Position numbers and translations under genes: made by a program. DNA of 64,000 bases from Bacteroidota bacterium (GTDB lineage Bacteria; Bacteroidota; Bacteroidia; NS11-12g; UBA9320). The notes under the pieces are model-generated. The model searched no databases, was not told the DNA's origin, and worked only from the letters and a program-made list of their open reading frames with translations. Shown here in pieces: positions 26,088 through 36,464 of the stretch (position 1 is its first letter; every line of letters begins with the position of its first letter). The DNA is taken from contig CANIKO010000008.1 of assembly GCA_947468275.1 (NCBI GenBank), positions 103,469 to 167,468 of the forward strand, given 5' to 3'.

Positions 26088-27185
26088 TCAAAAAGGATGT
26101 TCTAATTTAAAATTTATAGATAATTGCTTTAAATCCTGAACCACGGCATCAATTAATGGAATTCCATCGGCAATGCGGATTTTCATAAACTGAGCTTCAG
26201 GTTCACCAGGAATTATTACTTTTTGTGATTCATTAATAGGTTCTGCGTTTTTAAATCGTTCAATCCACAAATCCATATTGTTTTTAAAAATGTCAACATC
26301 GCTGAATCCATCCACTTGTATGGCTCCTAAAAAATGCCCTAATCCTTTACCAGGCAAATTGGGTTGTACATCCAAAAAACTAACAAATGGGGGTACCCAT
26401 GGGCCAAAATTAGCGCCCGATAATACCCCCGAAAAGATATCAACCATTGCCCCTAATCCATAGCCCTTATGGCTTCCTCTATCTTTATCGCTGCCAAGCG
26501 GCAACAATGCACCTCCTAATTTTAAACCATTGGCATCTGTAGTTATTCCGCCTAATTTAGTTTGAATCCAACCTTCGGGAACGGGCGCATTTTTTCGCTG
26601 AGCAATTTCAAGTTTGCCATTGGCCGCTGAAGAAGTTGCCATATCAATAACCACAGGCTCATACATGCCTGCTGGGATTGCATAACAAATAGGGTTAGTT
26701 CCCAACATGCGTTCTTTTGAAAATGTTGGAGCTACCAAAGGGCTGGCATTCGTTAGCGCATAACCGATCATGTCAAATTCCAAAGCTTTCATTGCGTGAT
26801 AGGCTGCTATGCCAAAATGATTGGAATTACCAACGGCAACCCAACCTGTGCCACAATTTTTTCCTTTTTCAATGGCCAATTCCATAGCCCGAGGTGCTAC
26901 AACTAAGCCTAATCCAGCATCGCCATCTATGGTAGCAGTGGAAGTAGTTTGACGAATTACTTTAACGTTAGGTTTAGCATTAATTCTACCCTTTTCCCAA
27001 AGCCGGACATATCCACTTAATCGGGCCACCCCGTGCGAATCAATACCCCTTAAATCGGCTTTCAGTAAAACATCCGCAGCAAGTTCAGAATCTAAATCAC
27101 TACAACCGATATATTTAAAAACAGAAATTGCAAATTGCCTTAAATCATTTGATGCTATTGTTTGATAATTAGGGTTCAATTGCAT
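26088..27185 (-). CDS. Ldh_2 family NAD(P)-dependent dehydrogenase
   Basis: Malate/L-lactate/ureidoglycolate/sulfolactate dehydrogenase family (Ldh_2 fold, unlike classical LDH). Visible features are DLRGIDSHGVARLSGYVRLW near residues 48-67 with the catalytic His, GNSNHFGIAAYHAM near 120, TNASPLVAPTFSKERMLGTNPICYA near 150, and GYGLGAMVDIFSGVLSGA near 242. The length of 365 aa is normal. Which 2-hydroxyacid it oxidises cannot be decided from the sequence. Confidence 0.9.
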   Translation of the reverse strand: MQLNPNYQTIASNDLRQFAISVFKYIGCSDLDSELAADVLLKADLRGIDSHGVARLSGYVRLWEKGRINAKPNVKVIRQTTSTATIDGDAGLGLVVAPRAMELAIEKGKNCGTGWVAVGNSNHFGIAAYHAMKALEFDMIGYALTNASPLVAPTFSKERMLGTNPICYAIPAGMYEPVVIDMATSSAANGKLEIAQRKNAPVPEGWIQTKLGGITTDANGLKLGGALLPLGSDKDRGSHKGYGLGAMVDIFSGVLSGANFGPWVPPFVSFLDVQPNLPGKGLGHFLGAIQVDGFSDVDIFKNNMDLWIERFKNAEPINESQKVIIPGEPEAQFMKIRIADGIPLIDAVVQDLKQLSINFKLEHPF

Positions 27186-27226
27186 TTTTGTTAATTTTCA
27201 AATTGACACATATCCAACTTTTTATA

Positions 27227-28033
27227 TTAATAATGAACCACCATTATTGGCAGAGATTGATGTTTTAATATTTCCCAAAAAATATTTTTATGAAATAATT
27301 GATGCACAAAAGAATAATCTCGTTTCAATATTATTAATAGATCTAAAGTATGCGTTTGACAATAAAGTTCGACCCCTTGTTCAACGGTATCTCCTTCAAT
27401 AATTTCGATATCAATCTTTTTTCCGTCTTCCAATGCATAATGAATATCACCTTGATAATCATTTTTTGAAGTATTTACATAAAACCAATTTAAATCAGCT
27501 GTAAACATTTCCGCATATCCGACAACTTTCTGAATCATTTGGTGAGATTCACCAAACTTATAATTAATATCTATTGGCACCGCAATATGTTTTACAGGCC
27601 TGTATTTAGTTTCGGCATGAACAATAATTACTGGACAAGAGGCATGTTTTGAAATACTTTCTGCAACACTTCCAAATAAAAACTTATCAACTCCTGATGC
27701 GCCCTTAGTTCCAATTACTACTAAGTCATATTCTTTTGTTTCTAAATATTCCTTAATAGTAAGAGACGGAATACCAAAAGAAAAATGAGTAGAAATTTTG
27801 ATACCCTCGTATTCTTTAATTATTTCATCATGTTGGTTTTTTAATCTTTTTTTTGCTGAATCTTCGATAGTATTTATTAATTCAATTGCCATACTGGCAT
27901 CATCATTGGCGGGCAAACTTTGAATATTTATCAAAATTATTTCACTCTTCATTTGCTTCGCAATTTGGCAGGCGAAAGCAAGCGCATTATCTGATAAAGG
28001 TGTAAAATCGGTTGGGACTAATATCTTATTCAT
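27227..28033 (-). CDS. Tandem universal stress protein
   Basis: Two UspA-type domains in 268 aa. The first (about residues 1-145) begins MNKILVPTDFTPLSDNALAF and carries GTKGASGVDKFLFGSVAESI followed by HASCPVIIVHA, the ATP-binding Usp signature. The second (about 150-268) begins HIAVPIDINYKF and has a degenerate binding region, LIILKRDYSFVHQLFHKN. The first domain probably binds ATP and the second probably does not. Tandem Usp proteins are common in Bacteroidota. Confidence 0.9.
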   Translation of the reverse strand: MNKILVPTDFTPLSDNALAFACQIAKQMKSEIILINIQSLPANDDASMAIELINTIEDSAKKRLKNQHDEIIKEYEGIKISTHFSFGIPSLTIKEYLETKEYDLVVIGTKGASGVDKFLFGSVAESISKHASCPVIIVHAETKYRPVKHIAVPIDINYKFGESHQMIQKVVGYAEMFTADLNWFYVNTSKNDYQGDIHYALEDGKKIDIEIIEGDTVEQGVELYCQTHTLDLLIILKRDYSFVHQLFHKNIFWEILKHQSLPIMVVHY

Positions 28034-28375
28034 ATAAATTTATTTGTGTTGCAAATGTCTTAAAATTTATCTTTTAATTGTATGTCAATTTTATTTTAAA
28101 GTGGGTAAAAATGTCTATACATTTAATTGTTCCATTTTTAGTGCCCTTTTATTAACCAACTTAGAATTAAATATTGAATTGAATTATAAATAAATGTTAG
28201 AATTGCAAACCAAAACCTTTTCAAGTGTATTAATAATTTAAAAATATATAAATTTCTGAAAATCTGACATTTAATTAATTTCATTAAAAACAATAACCTT
28301 TAAAGCAACGAATATCTCATAAGTGGAGTCTTGATTTTGAATAACCGGAAAAACAACAATGACCAATTAAAGTTG
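28034..28375. other. AT-rich divergent intergenic region, about 340 bp
   Basis: It lies between the divergent Usp and sigma-factor genes. I find no ORF of note, no structured RNA and no perfect -33/-7 pair on either strand. Imperfect elements such as TATAAATTTC occur near 28245-28256. It must hold the promoters of both genes, and the sigma gene may be read by its own or another alternative sigma factor. Confidence 0.5.
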
Positions 28376-28918
28376 ATGAGTGATGAAGAGCTTATTAAGG
28401 GCTGTATCAAAGGCAAGGAATCATACCAATTTGAGATTTACAAACGCTTCTCACCTAAAATGTTTGGAGTTTGTATCAGATACTGTGCCAATCGTATGGA
28501 AGCTGAAGATGTTCTTCAAGATGGATTTATTAAAGTTTTTAATAAAATCGACACTTTTAAATTTACAGGTTCTTTTGAAGGTTGGATACGAAAAATTATG
28601 ATTCATACTGCGCTTAGAAATAAATATGTCACTATTCGGTCGCATGAGGTTTATAGCTTCGAGGGGGTCGAACATCCATCCACTGATGAAAAAGTAACTT
28701 CTAATTTATCACTGATGGATTTAATGAAATTAGTTAACGAATTGCCGCATGGATATAAATTGGTTTTTAATCTATTTGCTATCGAAGGATATTCACATAA
28801 AGAAATCGCTGAAATGCTTAAAATTCAAGAAGCAACATCACGATCACAATATTTAAGAGCACGACAGTTTTTAAGAGAAAAATTAGATAAAATTAAAAAA
28901 GATGAGTTCGGAATTTAA
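28376..28918 (+). CDS. ECF-type RNA polymerase sigma factor
   Basis: Sigma-70 family group IV factor of about 180 aa. Region 2 (about residues 5-85) includes YKRFSPKMFGVCIRYCANRMEAEDVLQDGFIKVF. Region 4 (about 115-170) includes LPHGYKLVFNLFAIEGYSHKEIAEMLKIQEATSRSQ, a helix-turn-helix. I chose the ATG at 28376 (MSDEELIKGC); upstream TTG codons at 28331 and 28340 would extend it. Its end overlaps the next gene by 17 bp, the usual arrangement of a sigma factor with its membrane-bound regulator. Confidence 0.92.
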   Translation: MSDEELIKGCIKGKESYQFEIYKRFSPKMFGVCIRYCANRMEAEDVLQDGFIKVFNKIDTFKFTGSFEGWIRKIMIHTALRNKYVTIRSHEVYSFEGVEHPSTDEKVTSNLSLMDLMKLVNELPHGYKLVFNLFAIEGYSHKEIAEMLKIQEATSRSQYLRARQFLREKLDKIKKDEFGI

Positions 28919-30218
28919 CGATATGGAACGCATGTTTCAGGAAGGACTTCAAAATTATGAAGAAACCCCACCTGCGCATGTATGGAGCAATATCCAAAAG
29001 AAAAAACGCAAAGGTTTATTTTTCTATAGATGGAGAATTGCCTCTGCAATTTTATTGCTATCAATGGCAATAGTATCTGCCTATTATTTTAAGACTAACA
29101 AAGAGGAAACTATTTCTTCAGTTAAACCTTCAACAACTGATCGTAACAAGGTTTCTGAGGGCAAATCAGATAATAGTATTATTGAAAAACCTTTTATTTA
29201 TGAATCATCAACTGAAAACAAAAATTTGAACACGCCAACTTTATATCATAAAATAGAAGTTTCAAAAACTAAAAATAATATACGTTCAATAAATATAAAT
29301 TATAAAAAGGCTGTTTCTTCAATCAATAATGAAGCTTTATTGGATATCAATTCAAATTATTCCAACGAAAATTCGCCAATTATAATCAATTCAAAACATG
29401 AAATTAAATTGCACTACCTCATTTACCCCTCCTTGGTTCAATATATTTATACTACCAAACGATTAGGTAAAAAATACCTAACAAGAATTATAGAGAAAGA
29501 AGAGGTTGGATTGGGCTATAAATTTTCTATTGAAATAATTGGAGGTCCATCCTATGCTTTCCGAACAATATCAGGCCAAGGAAGTGAATTGAGAAATGAA
29601 TCTGAAAATGCTAATATATCCTTGCAAACTGGAGTTAAAGTTAATTACCATTTAAACCCAAGATGGTCGGTTCAATCGGGATTGACTTTGGAAAACAGAA
29701 ACGAAAAAATCAAGTTCAATCATTCAGAAATTTACGACAAACTAACACAAACTCCGCATCAGGTTACTGTATTACACCCCGTGTTGCCTCCTCGAATCCT
29801 TACTGTTATTGATTCTACATATTCAAAGGAAACTGTTAATTACAATTTTAATACTGCCAACCATTACACCACCTTTAATATTCCAATTGTATTGGGTTAT
29901 AGCTTTGGTTTAGGCAAATTACAATATCGTGTTTCAGCAGGTTCGCTATTTAACATTGCCGCAAAAAATGTGGCAAGTGTGCTAATGAGGGAAGGAAATA
30001 ATATCAATTTAGTTCAATATAAAGAATCAGCTAAAATTAAGACTTCAATTTACAGTGCTATTGCTTTACAATACCCCCTGAATCCAAATTGTATTGCAAT
30101 CACCGAATTTTCATATTACACAAATATTAGCAACCGATTAAATAGTGATGCCATAATTCGTCAAAGAAATTATGGATTTAATTTAAGTGTTGGAGCAAAA
30201 TTTAATATATCAAAATAA
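28902..30218 (+). CDS. Membrane-anchored protein with anti-sigma-like N-terminus and outer-membrane-barrel-like C-terminus
   Basis: 438 aa. A cytoplasmic N-terminus of about 43 residues (MERMFQEGLQNYEETPPAHVW...) has the acidic-PP-W pattern seen in proteins encoded beside Bacteroidota ECF sigma factors. One membrane helix follows (about 44-63), then a low-complexity periplasmic linker (about 65-200). The C-terminal half (about 205-438) is strand-rich with PorT-type outer-membrane beta-barrel character (SIEIIGGPSYAFRT, SVQSGLTLENRNEKIKF, NYGFNLSVGAKFNI). No zinc anti-sigma motif is present. It may sense envelope state and hold the sigma factor; this is inference from architecture and overlap. 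Confidence 0.75.
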   Translation: MSSEFNDMERMFQEGLQNYEETPPAHVWSNIQKKKRKGLFFYRWRIASAILLLSMAIVSAYYFKTNKEETISSVKPSTTDRNKVSEGKSDNSIIEKPFIYESSTENKNLNTPTLYHKIEVSKTKNNIRSININYKKAVSSINNEALLDINSNYSNENSPIIINSKHEIKLHYLIYPSLVQYIYTTKRLGKKYLTRIIEKEEVGLGYKFSIEIIGGPSYAFRTISGQGSELRNESENANISLQTGVKVNYHLNPRWSVQSGLTLENRNEKIKFNHSEIYDKLTQTPHQVTVLHPVLPPRILTVIDSTYSKETVNYNFNTANHYTTFNIPIVLGYSFGLGKLQYRVSAGSLFNIAAKNVASVLMREGNNINLVQYKESAKIKTSIYSAIALQYPLNPNCIAITEFSYYTNISNRLNSDAIIRQRNYGFNLSVGAKFNISK

Positions 30219-30220
30219 AA

Positions 30221-31720
30221 GTGAGATTAGCAGCTTATATAGCAATGATGATTAGTATTAATACCTTAGCTCAGGTAAATGGCGATTGGATAGAATCCGG
30301 CCAAATGAAATTAAGAGTTAATGCTGATGGTGAAATGGCTAAATTCAATAAAAGCGCTGCTTCCGAACTTCCGATAGGAAGTAATAATAACCTTTTTAAA
30401 TTTATTAACCTTTGGATTTCTGGAAATGATGACTCTAATAAATTGCATATCTCAAGCGTAGATGGGTTTAATGATAATTCAGATTACAGTCCAGGACCAA
30501 TTGACAGCTTAACTTATTCAGGAGCTAATCCACAGGAATGGAATAAAGTTTGGTCAATTTCAGCTATTGAAATCCAGAACCATAGAAAAAACTTCCAAAG
30601 CACAAACTACATAACAAGCGATGTTATTAAATATTGGCCAGCTAATGGTACTGGCCGATTTAATAAATACCTAGCACCATATATAGATTATGATAAAGAT
30701 GGAAAATATGACCCCTCAAAAGGCGACTATCCTGAAATTATTGGAAACAAGGCTACTTATTTTATTGTCAATGATAATTATTCTGAGCATAAAGCTTCGG
30801 GAGGTCAACCTTTAAAAATCGAGATTTATGGATTGGCTTACACTCTAGCTGATGCCCCTAATACTGTTTTTGCAAAGTATTTTATAATAAACCGCACCAC
30901 CACTAATTATAAGAATATTGCCGTATCGTTTCACGTTGGTTTTCAATTAGGAAATGATAAAGATAATTTTTGTGGAACTTTGGTTCCACAAAATATGATT
31001 TTTTCATACAATGGCGATGCTAATGATGACAATCACTATGGCACTGACAAACCTTTGGCTTCATTAATGATATTAAATAAAAAACTAGCGTCGACAATTT
31101 ATATTACTAATGACACAGCGTTTAATAGCGGAATGCCAATTGCACCTGATCAACACAGAAATATGATGTTAGGAAATTGGAAATCATCCAATCCATTAAC
31201 CTATGGTGGTGAGGGAATGAATAATACGACTAATACCAAATTTGTTTTTTCTGGCAATACTGATCCTGACTTTAATGGACAAATATGGAAAGAAAATAGT
31301 GCTCCTGGCGATAGGAGTATGTTAACCAATTTGTGGTTTCCCACATTGTCTTCAAAAGAATATTTAGAGCTAGATATTGCCGTCTCAGGTTATGAAAAAA
31401 GTGTTGGTGACCCTTATATTTTCCTAGATACTAAGGCCAACGAGATAAGAAATAGTTGGACAAATCATGTTTTGAGTAGTTCTGAAAATTTGGAAACCGC
31501 AGGATTTACTTTAAAAAGCCCAACTTTAATAGACGAAAACATTTACCAAAATTGGATGGGTACATTTGACGAACTAATTATCTATAATCAATATGGTCAA
31601 ATTGTTCAAAAAATTAGGACAAAAGTGCAAAACACGTTGATAATTGAAAACAAAGGATTATATTACTTTACCTTTAAAACTGAAAATCAAATTATTACAA
31701 AAAAAATACTAATATTTTAA
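30221..31720 (+). CDS. T9SS-sorted secreted protein with calcium-loop-like motif
   Basis: 499 aa with a GTG start at 30221, 2 bp after the previous stop. The start gives a signal peptide (MRLAAYIAMMISINTLAQ); an ATG at 30245 would give a truncated one. The C-terminus (about 415-499) ends in GLYYFTFKTENQIITKKILI, a type A T9SS sorting domain. Near residue 155 the motif DYDKDGKYDPSKGDYPEI resembles an EF-hand/dockerin-type calcium loop. The rest is a large strand-rich region without a recognised enzyme. Cell-surface or secreted location is inferred from the sorting domain. Confidence 0.78.
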   Translation: MRLAAYIAMMISINTLAQVNGDWIESGQMKLRVNADGEMAKFNKSAASELPIGSNNNLFKFINLWISGNDDSNKLHISSVDGFNDNSDYSPGPIDSLTYSGANPQEWNKVWSISAIEIQNHRKNFQSTNYITSDVIKYWPANGTGRFNKYLAPYIDYDKDGKYDPSKGDYPEIIGNKATYFIVNDNYSEHKASGGQPLKIEIYGLAYTLADAPNTVFAKYFIINRTTTNYKNIAVSFHVGFQLGNDKDNFCGTLVPQNMIFSYNGDANDDNHYGTDKPLASLMILNKKLASTIYITNDTAFNSGMPIAPDQHRNMMLGNWKSSNPLTYGGEGMNNTTNTKFVFSGNTDPDFNGQIWKENSAPGDRSMLTNLWFPTLSSKEYLELDIAVSGYEKSVGDPYIFLDTKANEIRNSWTNHVLSSSENLETAGFTLKSPTLIDENIYQNWMGTFDELIIYNQYGQIVQKIRTKVQNTLIIENKGLYYFTFKTENQIITKKILIF

Positions 31721-31785
31721 ATTAATATATATAATTTAGCGCAGTCATGATAAGACTATTACCACAGACAAATTTTAAAACCAGA

Positions 31786-34700
31786 ATGAAACAACCTCTT
31801 ATTAAAAGTTTAGCTTTTATTGTCCTGGCGCTTGCCGGTTTATTCCAAAATGCAAAAGCATCGCATATGATGGGGGCCGACATTACCTACAAATGCTTAG
31901 GGAGTAACAAGTATCAAATAACTGTAAAAATGTATAGGGATTGTCGAGGTATTCCTATTGGTGCTCCAGGAGCTACTATCCGTTGCGGTACTACTACAGT
32001 TGGGTCTATGGGTTCTACGGAAGTTAATGTGAGAGACGTTACACCTACTTGTGCCGGAGGAGGAAAACCTTGTAACCCACCGAACACCACAGCTGGAAAA
32101 GGTGTTGAAGAGCATACGTATGTTGACGTTTACGATTTTAGCACCATTAGAAAAAATGGATGCTGTAAGGTAACCATAGGTACCGGACAGTGCTGCCGAA
32201 ATTCAGATATATCTACAGGAGCCAGTGGAGGAAATTTTTGGACGACTTGTGAAATAGATATTTGTACAAAAAAATGTAACTCTTCACCTTCATTAACTTC
32301 TGAACCAGTGGCCATACTTTGCTGCAACCAACCCTATTACTACAATAATGGAGCATCAGATACCACTGATTTTGATTCATTATCCTATGCTTGGGATGAC
32401 CCTATGCAAGATTGGAGTACTAAAACGTCTTGGAGTGGTGGAAAAACATCACAAAATCCTTTTAGTGATTATTGGCCAACTGGTTATGATAAAAACAAAG
32501 GACCAAACCCTAACGTAAACCCGCCAATCGGAACTTATTTAGACAAAGAAACAGGAGATATTATTTTTACACCAACGGATTGTAGTGAAAGTACAGTTGC
32601 AAATATTAAAATAACTGAGTGGCGTAAAGATTCGGTCGGCAAGTATCAGATTATTGGTATAACACATCGAGACGTTCAATTTTGGACCATAACATGCCCG
32701 GATAATAATCCGCCTTTGTTATATGGCCCTTATAAATATGACGTGTGTGCGGGCAGTCAAATATGTTTTACTGTAACCTCTGATGATAAGCAGTTTATAC
32801 CACCCCCTCCTGCAAAAGCAAATCCACCTGATACGGTCCATCTAACATGGAACCGAGGTATTCCAGGAGCAACCTTTAATATTGTTGACCCAAAGGAACG
32901 ACTTCAAAAGGGTAAATTTTGTTGGACACCTAAGAAAAATCAATACAGTGATTTACCCTATACATTTACTGTAACAGCGCGTGATAATTCATGCCCCAGA
33001 AATGCGGTGACCGTGAAATCCTATTCTGTTAAAGTAAAGCAAATTGCTGAAACTGAAAGGATCTATACTAAAGGTAAATGTGGATTATATAAATTCGAAA
33101 GCAAAGTAAGTGTCAATTTTAAAGGTTCTCCAGCCTACTTATGGGAAATTTCAGATTCCAATAACCAATCGTTAGACAAGCGATACTATTACTTTAAACC
33201 AAGCAATGCTTTAAAATCTAATAAGCCTATTGATACCGTTCAATTTAGAAAAGGTGGTAAATATATTATTCATCATCGAATAAACAACCCACCACTTAAC
33301 TGTCCATCTGACTATTTCGACACGTTGATAGTGCCACCACTTTTAGAAGTTGATTTGGCTTTAGGACCTGACAGTTTTGTATGTGCAGGAACCACATTGA
33401 GGTTAGGAGCAAAAGCTGCTAATGGTGTTCCATCTTTTCATTACAGATGGATGACCCCAACAAACTTTAATGCAAAGGATACAATGACTTACATTGATGT
33501 TCTAATGAGCACTCACGATACTACATTTAGAGTAGAAATAACTGATAAAAACCAATGTACAGCTTTTGATACTATTAATGTATTTTTAAAACCAAACCCA
33601 AAAGTAGATATGGGTCCAGATTTAAGAATATGTTGGTACGGATCTGTAACTTTAACTCCAAATGCGAAAAATGCATATTGGATTGATCCTCAAATAGGTG
33701 ATACTTTACAACAAGGTGATACACTTTGGTGGAAATGGAAAAGAAATGGAGTTGATTTTAGTAAGGATACTTTTGCCACCTTCACTCAAAGAGGAGTATA
33801 CAATGTAACCGTTACGGACAGTCTTGGATGTACCTGGACAGATACGATGAATTTATTTGTAAACGATACACTTTACCCTAACGCTGGTCCGGATCAAACA
33901 ATTTGCTATAATGACACCTTGTTATTATATGCATCAGGTTTGGATACCATTAAAAATGGAAAAAGTGGAACCTATATTTGGTATAAAGGATTACCCCGAG
34001 CAGGTGCAGGTGTTAATCGTTTGGAAAAATGGTATTCCGTACCCAAAAAATCAGATTTCTATTTATTAGAACTGCAGGTAAAGGAGGATACTACGCGATG
34101 TTATGGCTTTGACACTACTTTTGTCAAAGTAGTCCCATTGCCCGTTTTAACTCTCATTCCGCCTCAAAAGTACTGTTGTGATTATGGAAATATAGCTTTG
34201 GGTAGTGCCACCTACGGAAGTCCAACAGGAGGAGTTTGGAAATGCAGGGAAAAACCAGGTTTTGTAGAAGGACTTGGTGGAACATTTAATACAAAGCCCG
34301 TTTGTGATCCTAAAAAAGCAGGCGTATTTACATTGATATATACCTACCAGGATCCAAGTACTACGTGTATAAATAAAGATAGCACGATATTTACAATAAA
34401 CCCTTTACCTCCAATTTTATTAAAAGGTGGGTACTATTGTCAAGATTATTTGGAGGCTAAATTAAAACCACATATACAAGCTCCTGTAAACCTTAATGCA
34501 ATGGTAGATGTTCAATGGAAACTATTAAGAACTTTACCAAAACCAAAAGGAGGCAGTAATAAAATAACCGATTTGGTTTATGATGCAGACCCTGGAATGG
34601 GATATGATTTTAGATTAAAAGTAGATTCAGGAACTATTGATATAGGAAAAGCTGCTAAAGATTCTATTATACTTGAGGTTACAGTAATGGATGGAGCAGG

Positions 34701-36402
34701 TTGCTCCAATAAAGATACCATGACAGTTTTCATTTGGAGAGTTCCAAAAATTACATTTAATATTTTCCCGGACTTATGTATTGATAAAGGCATAGTTAAC
34801 CTAAAAAGTTTATCGAATGTTCAACCTAATGATGGTTGCTGGACGGTAGTTGATACTGCAGGATTTAAAAACAAAAACTTTTTAATTCCAGGAATGTTAA
34901 ATTGTGATTCGCTAAATACTTTAAAATTAAATATAGTTAATGGGCCAGGTTTATATAGAATGCGTTATACCCATACAGCTAGTGGTTGTCCTGTTCAGCG
35001 TGATACCAACTTACGAATTAATCCATTGCCTAATGTTACTATTAGTATATCACCAACAGGCGACAAAGGAAAATTCTGTGAAGTGGACCCTGAGGTTACC
35101 TTAAATGGTAGTCCAGCAGGTGGTGTATGGTCAAGTTCTATTCCGGGGGTTATCTTCTCAGATAAGTTTAGACCCTCAGCAGTTCCTTCTACAGAAAGAG
35201 ATAAATATATAACTTTAACTTATAGCTATACTCACCCAAGCACTAAATGCGATACAGCGAAAAGCCTAAAAGTATTTGTACAGAGTAAACCGGTTGTGGA
35301 TATTATTACCCCTGATAAAGACACTTGCAGAAGTAATATTATGAATATGAAACTAACAGCTGCTTATAAATTTACAAGCAAAATAAATTGGGTACATAGT
35401 GCGGATCCATTTAGAGCCAGTTTTGAAAGTAATAACCAATTAAGTAATATTAACCCAACAACCTTTACAATAAGACCAAGAAGTGATAGTGCTACTTCAA
35501 TATTAATTACTTGTTACACCGAAGCCGAAGGAGTTTGTCCATTTGCTCAGGATGCAATGACCATTATTATTCATCCAAAACCTCATGCTGTATTTACGGT
35601 AGATAATCCAAATGGGTGTGTGCCGCACATTGCTAATTTTACAAGTAGGATAAATAACGGGGTTGATTCTTCAAAATCTAAATATTTATGGACATTTGGG
35701 GAACCAATAGATGCTATAACTCAAAACGCATCGCATACTTATAAGACTGCTGGACCATTTGATGTTAATCTGAAAATTACTAGTGAATTTGGATGTGATA
35801 CCCTGCTAGGTCCAATGCGAATAGAAGCCTATCCAATTCCTGCAGCGGGCTTCACCCCTAATCCTAATAACAGAACTACCGCAGCTTTACCACGTTTTAG
35901 ATTTACAAATGAGAGTACGACCAAACAACTTATTTTAGGAAGTAAAATTGTAAATAACATTTGGAATTTTGGTGATTTGAATGTTGATACTGATACATCT
36001 ACAAAAACTAACCCTGAATACTACTATACCAGTGACACTGGAAAATATATGGTGAGGTTAATAGTAGTAACAAACCATGGTTGCAGTGATACGGCAGAAA
36101 GACTTGTAATTATTGACCCAGATATTTTGGTATTTATACCTAACGTATTTTCGCCAGATGGTGCAGGACCTTTAAAAAATGATAAGTTTTGGGTAGAAGC
36201 AAGTGGTTATATAACCTATCAAATATTGATATTTAACCGTTGGGGCGAAAAACTTTACGAAGCCAATGAACTTAATAAGCCGTGGGATGGAAAATACAAA
36301 GGAGAACTTTGTCAGATGGATGCTTATGTTTACCAGGTAAATGTCACCAGTTTTTCTGGTGAACTTTATAAGTACAATGGCACTGTCACTTTAGTTAGAT
36401 AA
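31786..36402 (+). CDS. Giant gliding-motility-type (CHU_C) surface protein with PKD domains
   Basis: About 1538 aa from the ATG at 31786, which gives a good signal peptide (MKQPLIKSLAFIVLALAG...); the frame also opens at 31747. The mature start SHMMGADITYKCLGSNKYQI is shared with the next gene. The middle contains many Cys-paired, Ig-like repeats. Two PKD domains (about residues 1260-1450) carry YLWTFGEP and IWNFGDL. The C-terminal about 90 residues (FIPNVFSPDGAG ... NRWGEKLYEANELNKPWDGKY) are the gliding-motility-associated C-terminal domain, a type B T9SS signal. A role in adhesion or gliding is inferred. A terminator follows. Confidence 0.85.
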   Translation: MKQPLIKSLAFIVLALAGLFQNAKASHMMGADITYKCLGSNKYQITVKMYRDCRGIPIGAPGATIRCGTTTVGSMGSTEVNVRDVTPTCAGGGKPCNPPNTTAGKGVEEHTYVDVYDFSTIRKNGCCKVTIGTGQCCRNSDISTGASGGNFWTTCEIDICTKKCNSSPSLTSEPVAILCCNQPYYYNNGASDTTDFDSLSYAWDDPMQDWSTKTSWSGGKTSQNPFSDYWPTGYDKNKGPNPNVNPPIGTYLDKETGDIIFTPTDCSESTVANIKITEWRKDSVGKYQIIGITHRDVQFWTITCPDNNPPLLYGPYKYDVCAGSQICFTVTSDDKQFIPPPPAKANPPDTVHLTWNRGIPGATFNIVDPKERLQKGKFCWTPKKNQYSDLPYTFTVTARDNSCPRNAVTVKSYSVKVKQIAETERIYTKGKCGLYKFESKVSVNFKGSPAYLWEISDSNNQSLDKRYYYFKPSNALKSNKPIDTVQFRKGGKYIIHHRINNPPLNCPSDYFDTLIVPPLLEVDLALGPDSFVCAGTTLRLGAKAANGVPSFHYRWMTPTNFNAKDTMTYIDVLMSTHDTTFRVEITDKNQCTAFDTINVFLKPNPKVDMGPDLRICWYGSVTLTPNAKNAYWIDPQIGDTLQQGDTLWWKWKRNGVDFSKDTFATFTQRGVYNVTVTDSLGCTWTDTMNLFVNDTLYPNAGPDQTICYNDTLLLYASGLDTIKNGKSGTYIWYKGLPRAGAGVNRLEKWYSVPKKSDFYLLELQVKEDTTRCYGFDTTFVKVVPLPVLTLIPPQKYCCDYGNIALGSATYGSPTGGVWKCREKPGFVEGLGGTFNTKPVCDPKKAGVFTLIYTYQDPSTTCINKDSTIFTINPLPPILLKGGYYCQDYLEAKLKPHIQAPVNLNAMVDVQWKLLRTLPKPKGGSNKITDLVYDADPGMGYDFRLKVDSGTIDIGKAAKDSIILEVTVMDGAGCSNKDTMTVFIWRVPKITFNIFPDLCIDKGIVNLKSLSNVQPNDGCWTVVDTAGFKNKNFLIPGMLNCDSLNTLKLNIVNGPGLYRMRYTHTASGCPVQRDTNLRINPLPNVTISISPTGDKGKFCEVDPEVTLNGSPAGGVWSSSIPGVIFSDKFRPSAVPSTERDKYITLTYSYTHPSTKCDTAKSLKVFVQSKPVVDIITPDKDTCRSNIMNMKLTAAYKFTSKINWVHSADPFRASFESNNQLSNINPTTFTIRPRSDSATSILITCYTEAEGVCPFAQDAMTIIIHPKPHAVFTVDNPNGCVPHIANFTSRINNGVDSSKSKYLWTFGEPIDAITQNASHTYKTAGPFDVNLKITSEFGCDTLLGPMRIEAYPIPAAGFTPNPNNRTTAALPRFRFTNESTTKQLILGSKIVNNIWNFGDLNVDTDTSTKTNPEYYYTSDTGKYMVRLIVVTNHGCSDTAERLVIIDPDILVFIPNVFSPDGAGPLKNDKFWVEASGYITYQILIFNRWGEKLYEANELNKPWDGKYKGELCQMDAYVYQVNVTSFSGELYKYNGTVTLVR

Positions 36403-36414
36403 AAATAAAAATAT

Positions 36415-36449
36415 AAAAAAAGGAGTGGAAAATCCTGCTCCTTTTTTTA
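36415..36449 (+). terminator. Intrinsic terminator between the two giant surface-protein genes
   Basis: An A-rich lead-in, GGAG...CTCC stem and T7 tail form a terminator right after the first giant gene. It implies that the second giant gene is transcribed at a lower level or from its own promoter. Confidence 0.7.
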
Positions 36450-36464
36450 TTTTAAGACGTGATT

